DNA of 64,000 nucleotides from Shewanella putrefaciens (GCF_016406325.1 NZ_CP066370.1:4216001-4280000); one strand, 5' to 3'; positions 1 through 9,999 are shown, counted from the first letter of the stretch. A program made the numbers and translations. Notes: generated by a model from the sequence alone, not told the origin.

Positions 1-1
1 G

Positions 2-2719
2 GTCGATCGCTCCGGCAGTTTAGATTTATCACAGCTCAAAAGCCTGCAGGACTGGTATCTTAAATTAGAGCTACAAAGCGTGGCTGGCGTGTCTGAAGTC
101 GCAACCGTCGGTGGCATGGAGCAGACCTATCAGATTGTGCTCGAACCCGACAAAATGGCGATCTATAAACTGGATATCGCCAGCATTAAAGATGCGATAG
201 AAAAATCTAATAGCGAAGCGGGTGGCTCGGTCATCGAAATGGCTGAAGCCGAGTATATGGTGCGCGCCAAAGGGTATCGTCAAACCCTTGAGGATTTCCG
301 CGAAATTCCATTAGGCATCACCAGCCCTTCAGGCACAGGTCTATTACTCAAGGATGTCGCCACCGTGCGCAAAGGCCCGGCCTCACGCCGCGGTATAGCC
401 GAACTCGATGGTGAAGGTGAAGTCGTAGGCGGCATTATTGTGATGCGCTACGGCGAAAATGCTTTATCCACGATTGATGCCGTAAAAGCTAAGCTTGAAG
501 AACTGAAAGCTGGTTTACCCGATGGGGTTGAAATCATCCCCACCTACGACAGATCCCAATTAATCCTTAATTCCGTTGATAACCTGTTCAGCAAAGTTGT
601 CGAAGAGATGCTGGTCGTAGGGCTGGTCTGCCTACTGTTTTTACTGCATGCACGCTCGACTCTCGTCGCCATCATCACCCTGCCGCTTTCAATCCTGATT
701 GCCTTTATCGTAATGAATAAGATGGGGGTTAACGCCAACATTATGAGTCTTGGGGGTATCGCGATTGCCATAGGCGCGGTGGTGGACGGCGCAATTGTGA
801 TGATTGAAAACCTGCACAAACATTTGGAGCAGTTTCACACAGAACACAACCGAGAACCCGATACCAAAGAACACTGGCGGATCGTCACCGAAGCCTCGAT
901 TGAGGTTGGCCCTGCACTATTTTTCTCTTTAATTATTATCACCTTAAGTTTTGTACCTGTGTTTGCACTCGAAGCACAGGAAGGCCGTTTATTTGCACCT
1001 CTGGCCTATACCAAATCCTTTGCAATGGCCGCTTCCGCATTATTAGCAATCACATTAGTGCCAGTCTTAATGGGCTATTTTATTCGGGGAAAAATTCCGA
1101 GTGAGCATAAAAATCCCATCAGTCGCGTGCTGATCGCTTTATATAAGCCATCGCTTAATCTGGTACTTAGGTTCCCTAAAATCACCTTAGCATTAGCGTT
1201 GATTGCCTTAGTCAGCGCTTGGTATCCTATGACGCGCATGGGCAGTGAGTTTATGCCCGAGTTAGAAGAAGGCGATTTACTCTACATGCCAACCGCGTTA
1301 CCAGGACTCAGTGCGGGCAAAGCCGCCGAAGTGTTACAGCAAACCGATCGTTTGATTAAAACCGTCCCCGAAGTCGCCCGCGTATTTGGTAAGGTGGGCC
1401 GCGCCGAGACTGCGACCGATCCCGCGCCGTTAACTATGCTCGAAACCACCATCATGCTTAAACCCCATGAAGAATGGCGCGAGGGTATGACCTTAGATGG
1501 CATCATCGCTCAACTGCAACAAACGGTGAAAGTGCCGGGTATCACGAATGCTTGGGTTCAACCCATCAAAACCCGTATCGATATGCTCTCGACTGGGATA
1601 AAAACCCCCGTTGGCATTAAGATCACCGGCGCCGATGTGAACGAACTACAAAGCCTAGGAGCAGAAATAGAGGCCATTCTCAGTAGAGTGCCACACACTA
1701 AGTCGGCCTATGCCGAACGCAGTGGCGGCGGGCGTTATATCGATATCACCCCAAAACTCGATGTGGCTGCACGTTACGGTATGTCATTGCAGGATATTCA
1801 AGATGTAGTACGTTACGCCATTGGCGGTATGGATATTGGTGAATCAGTACAAGGGGCTGAGCGTTATCCCATCAACCTACGTTATCCCCGTGAGCTACGC
1901 GATAATATCGAGAAGCTACGTGAACTCCCGGTGATCACTAAATCGGGAAATTACCTGCCACTGCGAAATTTAGCGGATATCGAAATCACCGATGGCGCCC
2001 CTATGCTCACCAGTGAAAATGGTCGCTTAATCTCTTGGGTGTTTATCGATATTGAAGGCACGTCTATCGGTGAATACATTACTACCGCAAAGCAAGCATT
2101 AACTGCCGAACTTAAAGTGCCCCCGCGCTACAGCTATACCTTCGCAGGCCAGTATGAATATATGCAACGGGTAGATGCAAAACTGAAGCAAGTGATCCCT
2201 ATGGCCTTAGGTGTGATATTCATCCTGTTGATGATGACATTTGGCTCTACTTTGCAGGCGAGTATTATCATGCTCAGCCTCCCATTCGCGCTGGTCGGCA
2301 GCACTTGGCTATTGTATCTACTGGATTACAACATCTCAGTCGCCGTCGCAGTCGGTATGATTGCGTTGGCGGGCGTTGCCGCGGAGTTTGGGGTAATCAT
2401 GCTGATTTACCTTAATAATGCGATTAAGCACAGGCAAGAGAAGAATAACTACCATACAGTTACCGATCTCAAAGAAGCTTTAATTGAAGGTGCTGTTATG
2501 CGTATTCGCCCCAAAGCGATGACAGTCGCCACTATCTTTTTTGGCCTACTGCCCATTATGTGGGGCGCGGGTTCGGGTAACGATGTGATGCAAAAAATCG
2601 CCGCACCTATGGTCGGTGGTATGGTCACAGCGCCAATCCTGTCGCTCTTTGTGCTGCCCGCACTTTATCTATTAATTTACTCTCGTCAGTTAAAGAAAGA
2701 AGCTGCACCAATAAGTTAA
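2..2719 (+). CDS. CusA/CzcA-type heavy-metal RND efflux permease (5' end outside window)
   Basis: This is the inner-membrane proton-driven permease of a tripartite metal efflux pump (HME-RND family). The reading frame is already open at base 2, so about 905 residues are present and the N-terminal part lies off the window. Visible are the periplasmic porter region, transmembrane helices from about residue 190, and the family motif VDGAIVMIEN, whose acidic residues form the proton relay. A second helix block follows at about residues 730-890. CusA-like (Cu/Ag) versus CzcA-like (Co/Zn/Cd) specificity cannot be settled from what is visible. Partner genes, expected upstream, are not in the window. 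A strong terminator follows at once. Confidence 0.93.
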   Translation, partial: VDRSGSLDLSQLKSLQDWYLKLELQSVAGVSEVATVGGMEQTYQIVLEPDKMAIYKLDIASIKDAIEKSNSEAGGSVIEMAEAEYMVRAKGYRQTLEDFREIPLGITSPSGTGLLLKDVATVRKGPASRRGIAELDGEGEVVGGIIVMRYGENALSTIDAVKAKLEELKAGLPDGVEIIPTYDRSQLILNSVDNLFSKVVEEMLVVGLVCLLFLLHARSTLVAIITLPLSILIAFIVMNKMGVNANIMSLGGIAIAIGAVVDGAIVMIENLHKHLEQFHTEHNREPDTKEHWRIVTEASIEVGPALFFSLIIITLSFVPVFALEAQEGRLFAPLAYTKSFAMAASALLAITLVPVLMGYFIRGKIPSEHKNPISRVLIALYKPSLNLVLRFPKITLALALIALVSAWYPMTRMGSEFMPELEEGDLLYMPTALPGLSAGKAAEVLQQTDRLIKTVPEVARVFGKVGRAETATDPAPLTMLETTIMLKPHEEWREGMTLDGIIAQLQQTVKVPGITNAWVQPIKTRIDMLSTGIKTPVGIKITGADVNELQSLGAEIEAILSRVPHTKSAYAERSGGGRYIDITPKLDVAARYGMSLQDIQDVVRYAIGGMDIGESVQGAERYPINLRYPRELRDNIEKLRELPVITKSGNYLPLRNLADIEITDGAPMLTSENGRLISWVFIDIEGTSIGEYITTAKQALTAELKVPPRYSYTFAGQYEYMQRVDAKLKQVIPMALGVIFILLMMTFGSTLQASIIMLSLPFALVGSTWLLYLLDYNISVAVAVGMIALAGVAAEFGVIMLIYLNNAIKHRQEKNNYHTVTDLKEALIEGAVMRIRPKAMTVATIFFGLLPIMWGAGSGNDVMQKIAAPMVGGMVTAPILSLFVLPALYLLIYSRQLKKEAAPIS

Positions 2720-2737
2720 TAACGGTATATCGCTAAT

Positions 2738-2775
2738 AAAAATCCCCCAAGTGATTATCGCTTGGGGGGATTTTT
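2738..2775 (+). terminator. Intrinsic terminator after the RND pump gene
   Basis: A GC-rich stem (AATCCCCCAAG pairing with CTTGGGGGGATT) around a short loop is followed by a T run. It sits 19 bases after the stop codon and is A-rich on its left side, so it may also work for the minus-strand gene that ends at 2815. Confidence 0.9.
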
Positions 2776-2814
2776 ATGATCCCACTCAGGTGATTTAATC
2801 ACCGTTAAAGAGGC

Positions 2815-4407
2815 TTATTTGCCCGTATTGACAAACACAGGATTGGAATAAAACCACAGGTCATCATAGTTACGGTCATTAATTTTGTTATACCAAGCCT
2901 GAACAGATTCATCATCTTCTTTATTAATCACAGCAGACTTTAAGGGATTGCCTTTTTCCGTGAGATTAGCTTGGTTGTAATCTAGATTAGTACCACGTAA
3001 ACGGAAATATTGATGCTTATCAGCAATAAAGCTGTAACTCATGCTGTAGTATCCATCGGCATCTTTTTGCCAATCAGCACTGGTAAAAGTCTTAACCACT
3101 AAGGTTGAATCGTTAGTTTCCTTTTCATATGCCGTTGTCCCCGCTTCAGCACGCGGCCCCACATTACCCGCAATCAAGTCGATATGATGCACACCAGGGT
3201 TAACTCCCGCATAAATTTCATTACCGATATCTGATTCTTTATTATTCATTGTGGGGCTTTTAAAGCGAATAGTCAGAGTTAACTTATCTCCCGCTTTCGC
3301 CACCAAAGTTTGCCCCATAGTGGCGCTATGATGACTACTTTCAAGCCTAAAATCCAAGGCATCGATCAGATCACCAAATACTGAAAAGCTATTCCCAGAA
3401 CGCAAACCGTCCAAGAGGGCTTTAGTATCATTACCATCGACCCAAGTATAACTTTTAGCATATTCACCGGGATAATAGCTGCTTGCATAAGGTGGGCGCG
3501 TTTTAAAGTGGATATCAGAATTACCCATATTCCATATCTGGCGACCTTCACCTAACAACGCATCCCACCAACCGCCGACTTGCGCTACCACAGGATCGAC
3601 TCCGCCATAGACACCGCTACTGCGCTCAGCATAATCACCCCGATTACCGCTAAATTGTCCACCAACCAAACCTTCAACTAAAAAGAACACATTGGGTGCT
3701 GCATCATTCAACTCCCTGACATCTTTAATGGTATAGCTGGTTAAATAGCGACGAGGATGATTTAACATGCCATAGCTACTATCAGGATAGTGAGTCTCTA
3801 GCCACGTCAAGGCAGCGATGGCATCTTGGTGAGTCTGATTTTGACGGGTGTCACCCGCAGCCTCCCAAGCGGCAACATCTTTAGCATTAAAGTCTTCAAT
3901 ACTATTTTTACTACTAAATCGATATTCGAACGTCTTAATCGCCGCAAGAACTTCAGACTCATCGCCGAGAATACCGATATTAAAATGCTCATGGGTAGGC
4001 ATATCCCACTCGAAACTCGAGTAGGCCAGTTTGCCGGCGTATTTAGACATAGAGGCCTTAAGGCCAGGATTTTCATACTGAACAAGTGCATCGTAAAAAA
4101 GTAACCCACCCAAATCATTATCATCATTATCTTGGCTGTTATCGCGCATGTGATTGGATAATGCGACATAGTCTAAATTGAAGTCATCAAACGCCCACTT
4201 CAAAATATCAGACTGGGTTTCGCGGGCATCCTGCGAAACAGCGGTATGCACATGCAAGTCACCCTTTAACCAACGCCCCGTGGGTTCAATAGGTGTCGGG
4301 TGAGTGTCTTCTGAGTCTGAATTACAACCAGATAACACCATTAGAGAAGACAATAAAACCATATTAAGCTTGATCACTTTACGCACGAATAACCTCTTTA
4401 TATTCAT
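2815..4407 (-). CDS. PHP-domain (CehA/McbA-like) metallohydrolase lipoprotein
   Basis: Predicted lipoprotein of 530 residues: a basic N-terminus, hydrophobic stretch and lipobox LSGC with the acylated Cys at residue 28. The PHP signature GDLHVHT (about residues 49-55), the later SNHMRDN segment and GNSDIHF supply the histidines and aspartates that bind the metal cluster of PHP phosphoesterases. Members of the CehA/McbA subgroup hydrolyse esters; the substrate here is unknown. The ATG at 4407 is preferred over the TTG just before it, though no strong ribosome binding site is visible for either. The gene stands alone, convergent with the RND gene. Confidence 0.8.
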   Translation of the reverse strand: MNIKRLFVRKVIKLNMVLLSSLMVLSGCNSDSEDTHPTPIEPTGRWLKGDLHVHTAVSQDARETQSDILKWAFDDFNLDYVALSNHMRDNSQDNDDNDLGGLLFYDALVQYENPGLKASMSKYAGKLAYSSFEWDMPTHEHFNIGILGDESEVLAAIKTFEYRFSSKNSIEDFNAKDVAAWEAAGDTRQNQTHQDAIAALTWLETHYPDSSYGMLNHPRRYLTSYTIKDVRELNDAAPNVFFLVEGLVGGQFSGNRGDYAERSSGVYGGVDPVVAQVGGWWDALLGEGRQIWNMGNSDIHFKTRPPYASSYYPGEYAKSYTWVDGNDTKALLDGLRSGNSFSVFGDLIDALDFRLESSHHSATMGQTLVAKAGDKLTLTIRFKSPTMNNKESDIGNEIYAGVNPGVHHIDLIAGNVGPRAEAGTTAYEKETNDSTLVVKTFTSADWQKDADGYYSMSYSFIADKHQYFRLRGTNLDYNQANLTEKGNPLKSAVINKEDDESVQAWYNKINDRNYDDLWFYSNPVFVNTGK

Positions 4408-4708
4408 CAAATCGAAGCCAGAATATAAGTCGAACGGATGACACGGTAATGACAGCCGTATTCGCTAACAATAAAATAAACTTCTAAGATAATTTACCTA
4501 CTTAATTGCCAATCCTAACCACCATAGACCATGAAGATACAATCGTGATAATGTAGCCGCACTAAATTAGCAATAGCATTAATGCTGTAACACTCTAAAC
4601 TTTAAGCATTAATACTATTAACGAAACCTAAAACCTAAAGTAACTAATCACGGTTTCTTATTTAGAACGAATATCAACCATCATTATTTAGAGCAATAAG
4701 GCGCCCAT
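4408..4708. promoter_or_regulatory. Divergent AT-rich intergenic region
   Basis: About 300 bases separate the PHP lipoprotein from the AbgT gene. The perfect palindrome GCATTAATGC lies at 4576-4585, and AGCATTAAT recurs about 30 bases later (from 4605), a spacing near three helix turns. This could be an operator pair. No clear ORF or RNA was seen. Confidence 0.35.
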
Positions 4709-6268
4709 ATGGTTAATCATAAATCTGCCACCGGATTTCAGCGATTTCTCAATACGGTAGAAACTGTAGGAAATAAACTTCCAGATCCCGCCGTATTATT
4801 TGCCATGTTTTTAGGCTTGGTCTGGCTGATCTCTTGGTGGTTATCTGGCGTCAGTTTTGATGAGATCGATCCCCGTAGTGGCAACCCCATTCAAATTGTC
4901 AATATGTTAGATGGCGCGGCATTAACCGCTTTTACATCAACGATGGTGTCGACCTTTGTGACCTTCCCGCCGCTAGGTGTTGTGCTGGTTGCTATGCTCG
5001 GCCTTGGTGTTGCTGAGCATACGGGCTTTATTAATGCTGGGCTGCGTTCCATTTTATCTGTTACCCCAAAAATGTTGCTGACTCCGGTACTGATCGCCGT
5101 GGGAATTCTGAGCCATGTTGCAGTGGATGCAGGTTATGTGCTCGTTATCCCGCTCGGTGCGGTGATTTTTTATGCCGCAGGCCGTCATCCCTTGGCGGGG
5201 ATTGCCGCGGCGTTTGCGGGCGTATCAGGTGGTTTTTCGGCAACGGTTGGTGTGCCATCGAGTCTTGATCCTATGTTAGCGGGGTTAACGCAAGCGGCGG
5301 CAAGATTATCGGCCGATCCCGCTGCCGCAGATCTCACCATTAACCCACTGAATAACATCTTCTTTACCTCAGCGTCAGCCCTCTTAATTATCTTAGTTGG
5401 CTGGTTCATTACCGATAAAATCATCGAACCACGCCTGAAAAACACTACAGTGAATGGCGATCCAGCGACACTCCCAACTCTAGATGAACTTCAGCCCCAT
5501 GAGCGCCGCGGACTGAGATTTGCCATGGCTTCCATGTTGTTTTGTGCTTTAGCCCTAGTATTAACCGCCTACGGAGATCACTCCGCTTGGCGTGGTGAAG
5601 ACGGGGCACTCACCAGTGCTTCAGCGCCTTTAATGCGGTCAATTGTGGCGATTATTTTTGTGTTCTTCCTCATCCCCGGCATAGTTTATGGCTATGCCGC
5701 AGGTACGGCTAATAATCACAGAGCCATTATTCAAGGTATGAGCAAATCCATGAGTGGCATGGGTTATTACATCGTTATGGCCTTTTTCTGTGCGCAATTT
5801 ATTTATGCTTTCGGCCAATCCAATTTAGGGGCGTTAATGGCGATTAAAGGCGCATTGGCGTTAAAAGAGTTAGCCCTTCCTATGGGGGTTACGCTAGTCG
5901 GCATTGTATTTCTCACCGCGTTAGTCAATCTATTAGTGGGCTCCGCATCGGCGAAATGGGCGCTTATTGGTGCCATTATGGTGCCAATGTTAATGGAACT
6001 AGGCGTATCACCCGATTTGACTCAAGCCGCTTATCGAGTGGGCGATTCATCAACCAATATCATCACACCGCTAATGCCTTACTTTCCATTGATTGTGGTG
6101 TTCTGCCAAAAATACGTTAAGGAATCGGGCATAGGTACCCTAGTGGCGCTCATGTTACCGTTTTCAATCAGTTTTCTATTGCTATGGAGCGGTTTCTTGC
6201 TGGGATATTGGGCATTAGGCTTACCGTTAGGTATCGGCAGTTCACTCACTTTCCCTGCTTTACCATAA
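4709..6268 (+). CDS. AbgT family transporter
   Basis: Polytopic membrane protein of 519 residues, clearly in the AbgT family (E. coli AbgT imports p-aminobenzoyl-glutamate; some relatives export sulfonamides). Visible family features include the FPPLGVVLVAMLGLGVAE segment, the re-entrant region HPLAGIAAAFAGVSGGFSA, and the C-terminal NLLVGSASAKWALIGAIMVPM and GDSSTNIITPLMPYFP segments. AAGG lies 7 bases before the ATG. No abgA/abgB hydrolase genes are adjacent. A second AbgT gene lies at 59595. The ComJ-like gene begins 13 bases after the stop, suggesting a two-gene operon. Confidence 0.92.
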   Translation: MVNHKSATGFQRFLNTVETVGNKLPDPAVLFAMFLGLVWLISWWLSGVSFDEIDPRSGNPIQIVNMLDGAALTAFTSTMVSTFVTFPPLGVVLVAMLGLGVAEHTGFINAGLRSILSVTPKMLLTPVLIAVGILSHVAVDAGYVLVIPLGAVIFYAAGRHPLAGIAAAFAGVSGGFSATVGVPSSLDPMLAGLTQAAARLSADPAAADLTINPLNNIFFTSASALLIILVGWFITDKIIEPRLKNTTVNGDPATLPTLDELQPHERRGLRFAMASMLFCALALVLTAYGDHSAWRGEDGALTSASAPLMRSIVAIIFVFFLIPGIVYGYAAGTANNHRAIIQGMSKSMSGMGYYIVMAFFCAQFIYAFGQSNLGALMAIKGALALKELALPMGVTLVGIVFLTALVNLLVGSASAKWALIGAIMVPMLMELGVSPDLTQAAYRVGDSSTNIITPLMPYFPLIVVFCQKYVKESGIGTLVALMLPFSISFLLLWSGFLLGYWALGLPLGIGSSLTFPALP

Positions 6269-6281
6269 TTTGAGGTTCATT

Positions 6282-6767
6282 ATGCAAGTGGATAGTACCC
6301 AGACAGTGGATCTCTTAATCTCACATAGTCAGATTATTGTGCGCTCTAGGGAGTTTAATGAAGATTTGAGTCAATGGGGGCGTGGCAATATTACCCAAGG
6401 CGCACTTCTGCATAGAGATTATTTATTATTTGATCCTATTGTGGAGGGCGCATTTGGGGCAAATGTTATTTTGTCTATATGCCATGAGTTCAAGATGGAC
6501 CCAGCTTGCCAACGCTGCATCCTTGCCCCTTTTTATGTCGTTGACAAAGATCAACTGGAAGTCGCATCAGCCGCTGAAAAATTTAAGATTTATTTACCAC
6601 TTAATGATGAACTCTATTCGGTATATTACGAAGTTTGTGAGGGGGAGGAGGTATTTTATAAATTGACCTTTATCCCCTCCACTCATGTCGTAACGCCCCA
6701 ATACCTTCTAGCGGATCATTGGGGTGGGGAAAAAGGAAAGAAAATCATTGCTGGTTTTGCAGAGTAA
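6282..6767 (+). CDS. ComJ-like small protein
   Basis: Soluble protein of 161 residues with no signal peptide. The ATG at 6282 follows a TGAGG ribosome binding site by six bases; the in-frame TTG at 6270 has none. The layout (SHSQIIV near the N-terminus, W-GRGNITQG, a central ILAPFYV block, then short beta-rich stretches) resembles the ComJ family, whose Bacillus member inhibits the nuclease NucA. I judge this by eye only. No nuclease partner is nearby, so a competence role is not implied. It is probably cotranscribed with the AbgT gene. Confidence 0.5.
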   Translation: MQVDSTQTVDLLISHSQIIVRSREFNEDLSQWGRGNITQGALLHRDYLLFDPIVEGAFGANVILSICHEFKMDPACQRCILAPFYVVDKDQLEVASAAEKFKIYLPLNDELYSVYYEVCEGEEVFYKLTFIPSTHVVTPQYLLADHWGGEKGKKIIAGFAE

Positions 6768-7221
6768 TATATTCAATAAGCTAAGGTGAGTTAATGCAAT
6801 TGACCTTCACTCTAACAAGTGTTGCTCACCAAGTAAGAAGCCATTTATGGTGTTTCTGATTAAGATTAAAAGGTAGCAGTTTAAAACACTGCAAAATTCG
6901 CATTCTGTAATCCATCCGCTAAAATATTAGCTCAAAATAAACTATTGCAATTTTTAACCGCCAAAAATTGCACATTATTTATTTAAGGCTGGTTTGATGT
7001 AAATGTTGGTTATTTTAAAACCAACACAGGTAATGTTTCACAAACCGAAACGTTCCAGTTATGGTACTTTAGTCGTACAAAAAAAGAGTGTCGGGAGGTT
7101 TGCCTTTAATACAAAGCGAACCTTTAACACAGAATGCGCCTTTATCGCTAAGGTTGAATCATCAAGTTCAACCGTCTGGGTATGACACAAAAAATCACGG
7201 CAACAGCGGAGTTTAGCCATA
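6768..7221. promoter_or_regulatory. Intergenic region with a 10-bp-arm inverted repeat upstream of the dicarboxylate symporter
   Basis: A perfect inverted repeat TGCAATTTTT / AAAAATTGCA with a 7-base spacer lies at 6946-6972. A second, smaller one (GTTTC / GAAAC) lies at 7035-7051. Both precede the GTG start at 7222 and look like binding sites for a regulator. Small ORFs here have no ribosome binding site or recognisable content. Confidence 0.45.
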
Positions 7222-8472
7222 GTGAAAAACAAGAGTTTATTGGGCAATATTGGTGTGCAAGTGGTTATTGCCATGATGTTAGGCGCACTAGTGGGTTTTA
7301 TCATGGGCGACAGTGCGAGCGTGTTTGCACCACTGGGTACCATTTTTATCCACTTAGTCAAAATGCTCGTCATCCCATTGGTGTTAGTTTCTATCATTAG
7401 CGGCGCCGCCAGTTTAGGTGATAGCCCATCGGCGGGTAAGATTGGCGTTGGCACATTCGGTTTCTTTATTGTGACTTCAGGCTTTGCTGTGGTGCTCGCT
7501 CTCGTGATGGGTAATCTATTTAAGCCCGGTGCTGGGGTTGATTTTACTGCCCACAGCAGCACAGGTTTGATGGAAGTCACTAAGGAGCAAGGCGCATTAC
7601 CAGGGGTAATGGATACCTTTATCGGCATGATCCCAACCAATGTGTTTGAGTCGCTGAACGGCGGTAACATCTTACAAATCCTAGTCTTTAGTATCTTCTT
7701 CGGTATTGCGCTCACTAAGGTTAAAGGTGATGGAGCTAAACCGATTTTGGCCGCGCTAAATACCGTTGTTGATGCCTTTGTATGGATGATTAACTGCGTG
7801 ATGATCATTGCGCCTATTGGTGTATTTGGTTTGATGGCTGACTCTGTAGGCACCTTCGGTTTCGATGCCCTAGAAGTGGTATTTAAGTTATTCGCTGTGT
7901 TTGTGGCAGCAATTTTGATCTACGGTTTTATCTTCTTCCCGTTAGTCGTGCAACTCTTCTCAAGAGTGTCTGCATTACAGTTTATTTCGGCCATGAAAAA
8001 ACCTCAGGTAATGGCATTATCAACCGCCTCCTCAATGGCAACTCTGCCTGTGAATATGGAAACCTGCGAGGTAGATCTTAAAGTCTCTAAGGCAACAACA
8101 GCCTTTGTACTGCCCTTAGGTGCCACCATTAATATGAGCGGTAATGCGATTTATTATGGTTTAGTGGCCATGTTTTTCGCCCAAATGTATAACGTCGACC
8201 TGTCGATAACCGCCTATGCTGCGATTATTTTTACCTCCACTTTAGGCGCAATAGGTCAAGCAGGTGTGCCGGGCCCATCCTTCTTAGTGGTGGCAGTGCT
8301 ATTAGCCGCCGGCATTCCTATCGATGGCTTACCTTTGCTATTTGCCTTAGACAGAGTGTTTGACATGATCCGCACCGCGCTCAATATCACAGGTGACGCG
8401 GCATGTGCCTTAGTCATGGATAAATATACTGAGGGCGAAGTTGAAGCAGATAACGGGCGCAGCTTTAGCTAA
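7222..8472 (+). CDS. Dicarboxylate/amino acid:cation symporter (DAACS family)
   Basis: Sodium- or proton-coupled transporter of 416 residues of the GltP/DctA/SstT class. Typical segments are MLVIPLVLVSIISGAASL, the serine-rich hairpin ALSTASSMATLPVN, the substrate/Na site region PLGATINMSGNAIYYG, and the C-terminal DRVFDMIRTALNITGDA, which carries the coordinating Asp and Asn residues. The start is GTG, with purine-rich CAGCGGAG about 10 bases upstream. The substrate (C4-dicarboxylate, glutamate/aspartate or other) cannot be read from sequence alone. It appears monocistronic, with candidate operators upstream. Confidence 0.9.
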   Translation: MKNKSLLGNIGVQVVIAMMLGALVGFIMGDSASVFAPLGTIFIHLVKMLVIPLVLVSIISGAASLGDSPSAGKIGVGTFGFFIVTSGFAVVLALVMGNLFKPGAGVDFTAHSSTGLMEVTKEQGALPGVMDTFIGMIPTNVFESLNGGNILQILVFSIFFGIALTKVKGDGAKPILAALNTVVDAFVWMINCVMIIAPIGVFGLMADSVGTFGFDALEVVFKLFAVFVAAILIYGFIFFPLVVQLFSRVSALQFISAMKKPQVMALSTASSMATLPVNMETCEVDLKVSKATTAFVLPLGATINMSGNAIYYGLVAMFFAQMYNVDLSITAYAAIIFTSTLGAIGQAGVPGPSFLVVAVLLAAGIPIDGLPLLFALDRVFDMIRTALNITGDAACALVMDKYTEGEVEADNGRSFS

Positions 8473-8525
8473 CGTGCTTTAGCTAACGTAGAATACGGGC
8501 TTGAATAAGCAGTGCTTATTCAAGC
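8462..8525. repeat. 14-bp tandem duplication over the stop codon, plus a 13-bp-arm palindrome
   Basis: GCTTTAGCTAACGT is present twice in perfect tandem at 8462-8475 and 8476-8489, the first copy carrying the symporter stop codon. Immediately after, 8499-8525 is an inverted repeat with 13-base arms (GCTTGAATAAGCA and its complement) around one base. There is no T run, so it is a doubtful terminator. Confidence 0.8.
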
Positions 8526-8724
8526 TCTTATGCTGATTAAACAGGCGCGAGTCAAAACGACTTAATTCAAATATCTCAGCCTCAATGTGATCCCTCACAT
8601 CACCACGACTAAACTCAAGCTGCTAAATCTCGCAATTTACATTTCTTATCGCCACATAACCGCTGTTGACCATACTTTTCTGCGATACTAGGCTCAAATT
8701 AAAGTGACAAAGGAGTTTTGTATT

Positions 8725-9840
8725 ATGTCTGTATTTGCCCCAGCCACACCCTTTGCCGACTTTATCTATCGCCATTTTCGCTCTATCCACGCCCTCAAAC
8801 TGGGCTTAGCACTGCTGATTGCTGTCACCATTAATGCCATTTGGGCGCCACCGCATTTTATTTGGAGCATGGTCACGATAGTGATCATTATGATGAGCTT
8901 ACCGCAGGTCGGCGGCGCAATAGAAAAATCCTTACAGCGGGCCATTGGAACCTGTTTAGGCTCAGCTTATGGAGTGATGTTAGTTGCAACAGTTGATAGC
9001 TATTGGCTAATGATGAGTCTACTTATCTTGGCGGTGAGTCTTATCTGTTTTATCTCAGCAGGACGTTATAGCTATGCCTATTTAGTGGCAGGATTTACCA
9101 TCATTATTGTTGTGGGTGATGCCAACCATGATACTTCCGAAGCCCTATGGCGCACCGCCAATATTCTCTCTGGTTGTGTAATTGCTATTTTAGTCTCTCT
9201 GTTTATTTTCCCTATCCAAGCCAAGCAAGATTGGCGATCGCAACTCACTCATGCCATTGAAAATATGGCAAATGTGTTGACCAAACATTTAAAGGCACCC
9301 GCCAACCATAGCTTAGATTTTCGCACCGAACTCGAAGCCGCAATGAAAGCCGTGCTCACCCAAAAGAAGTTATTTTTCTCCTTAGAATGGGAAAGTAAAA
9401 CCCTCAAAAAACACAAGGTGTTATTGGCGCAATTAGCCAACAAACAAGTGCGTTTAATCACTTTACTTGAACTCTTGCCCTTAACCCGCTGGCAGGAAGA
9501 AGATAAAGACGCTTACCACCAAATCAATAGCATTGCCGCAGAGCTCGCGCTCTACCTACAACAATTAGCTGAGTTTATTGCAGGTAACACACCGCAGTTA
9601 CCCACATTACCTGAACACCTAGAGTTGCAACTACAACAGAGGTTACAACTGACATTGCCGATGGCAAGTGGAATGGCTTCTCCCGATATCACGCCTTTAT
9701 CACACCAAGCGCCACAAGGATTTGCACTTACAGGTTATAGCTGGCTTATTTACCAACTCGCCATCGCGGTAGAAGCGCTATATGAAGATATCAGTATTAT
9801 CGATAGCGCCTACAACAAGCCGCCCGCTAAAAGCAATTAG
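8725..9840 (+). CDS. FUSC-family membrane protein
   Basis: Protein of 371 residues with a block of hydrophobic helices in the first 170 residues and a mostly helical cytoplasmic remainder. This is half the size of AaeB/YccS-type exporters, which usually carry two such blocks. Family-type segments include LKLGLALLIAVTINAIW and RAIGTCLGSAYGVML. The ATG at 8725 is preferred because AAGGAG lies nine bases upstream; the GTG at 8704 precedes that site. FUSC proteins are linked to aromatic acid or toxic-compound efflux, but no partner genes are adjacent. Confidence 0.75.
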   Translation: MSVFAPATPFADFIYRHFRSIHALKLGLALLIAVTINAIWAPPHFIWSMVTIVIIMMSLPQVGGAIEKSLQRAIGTCLGSAYGVMLVATVDSYWLMMSLLILAVSLICFISAGRYSYAYLVAGFTIIIVVGDANHDTSEALWRTANILSGCVIAILVSLFIFPIQAKQDWRSQLTHAIENMANVLTKHLKAPANHSLDFRTELEAAMKAVLTQKKLFFSLEWESKTLKKHKVLLAQLANKQVRLITLLELLPLTRWQEEDKDAYHQINSIAAELALYLQQLAEFIAGNTPQLPTLPEHLELQLQQRLQLTLPMASGMASPDITPLSHQAPQGFALTGYSWLIYQLAIAVEALYEDISIIDSAYNKPPAKSN

Positions 9841-9999
9841 AGTCAACCTGTGCAATTAACAATTAAATATTAGAATCTAAATTGGATCGGTCTTGGCGCA
9901 TGACTCTCCTAATGCGCTAAACCTTAGATAAACCCTTGGTTGGCCTTGCATTCACTGGGGGTTTAATGAAAAGATACCGTCCTAATAAAAATTCGATTT

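Noticed and set aside
7003..7185. 60-codon plus-strand frame before the dicarboxylate symporter
   Set aside because: No ribosome binding site, odd composition, and it lies in the probable promoter region.
7059..7853. 264-codon minus-strand frame opposite the symporter
   Set aside because: It is antisense to a clear DAACS gene and its sequence is a low-complexity shadow.
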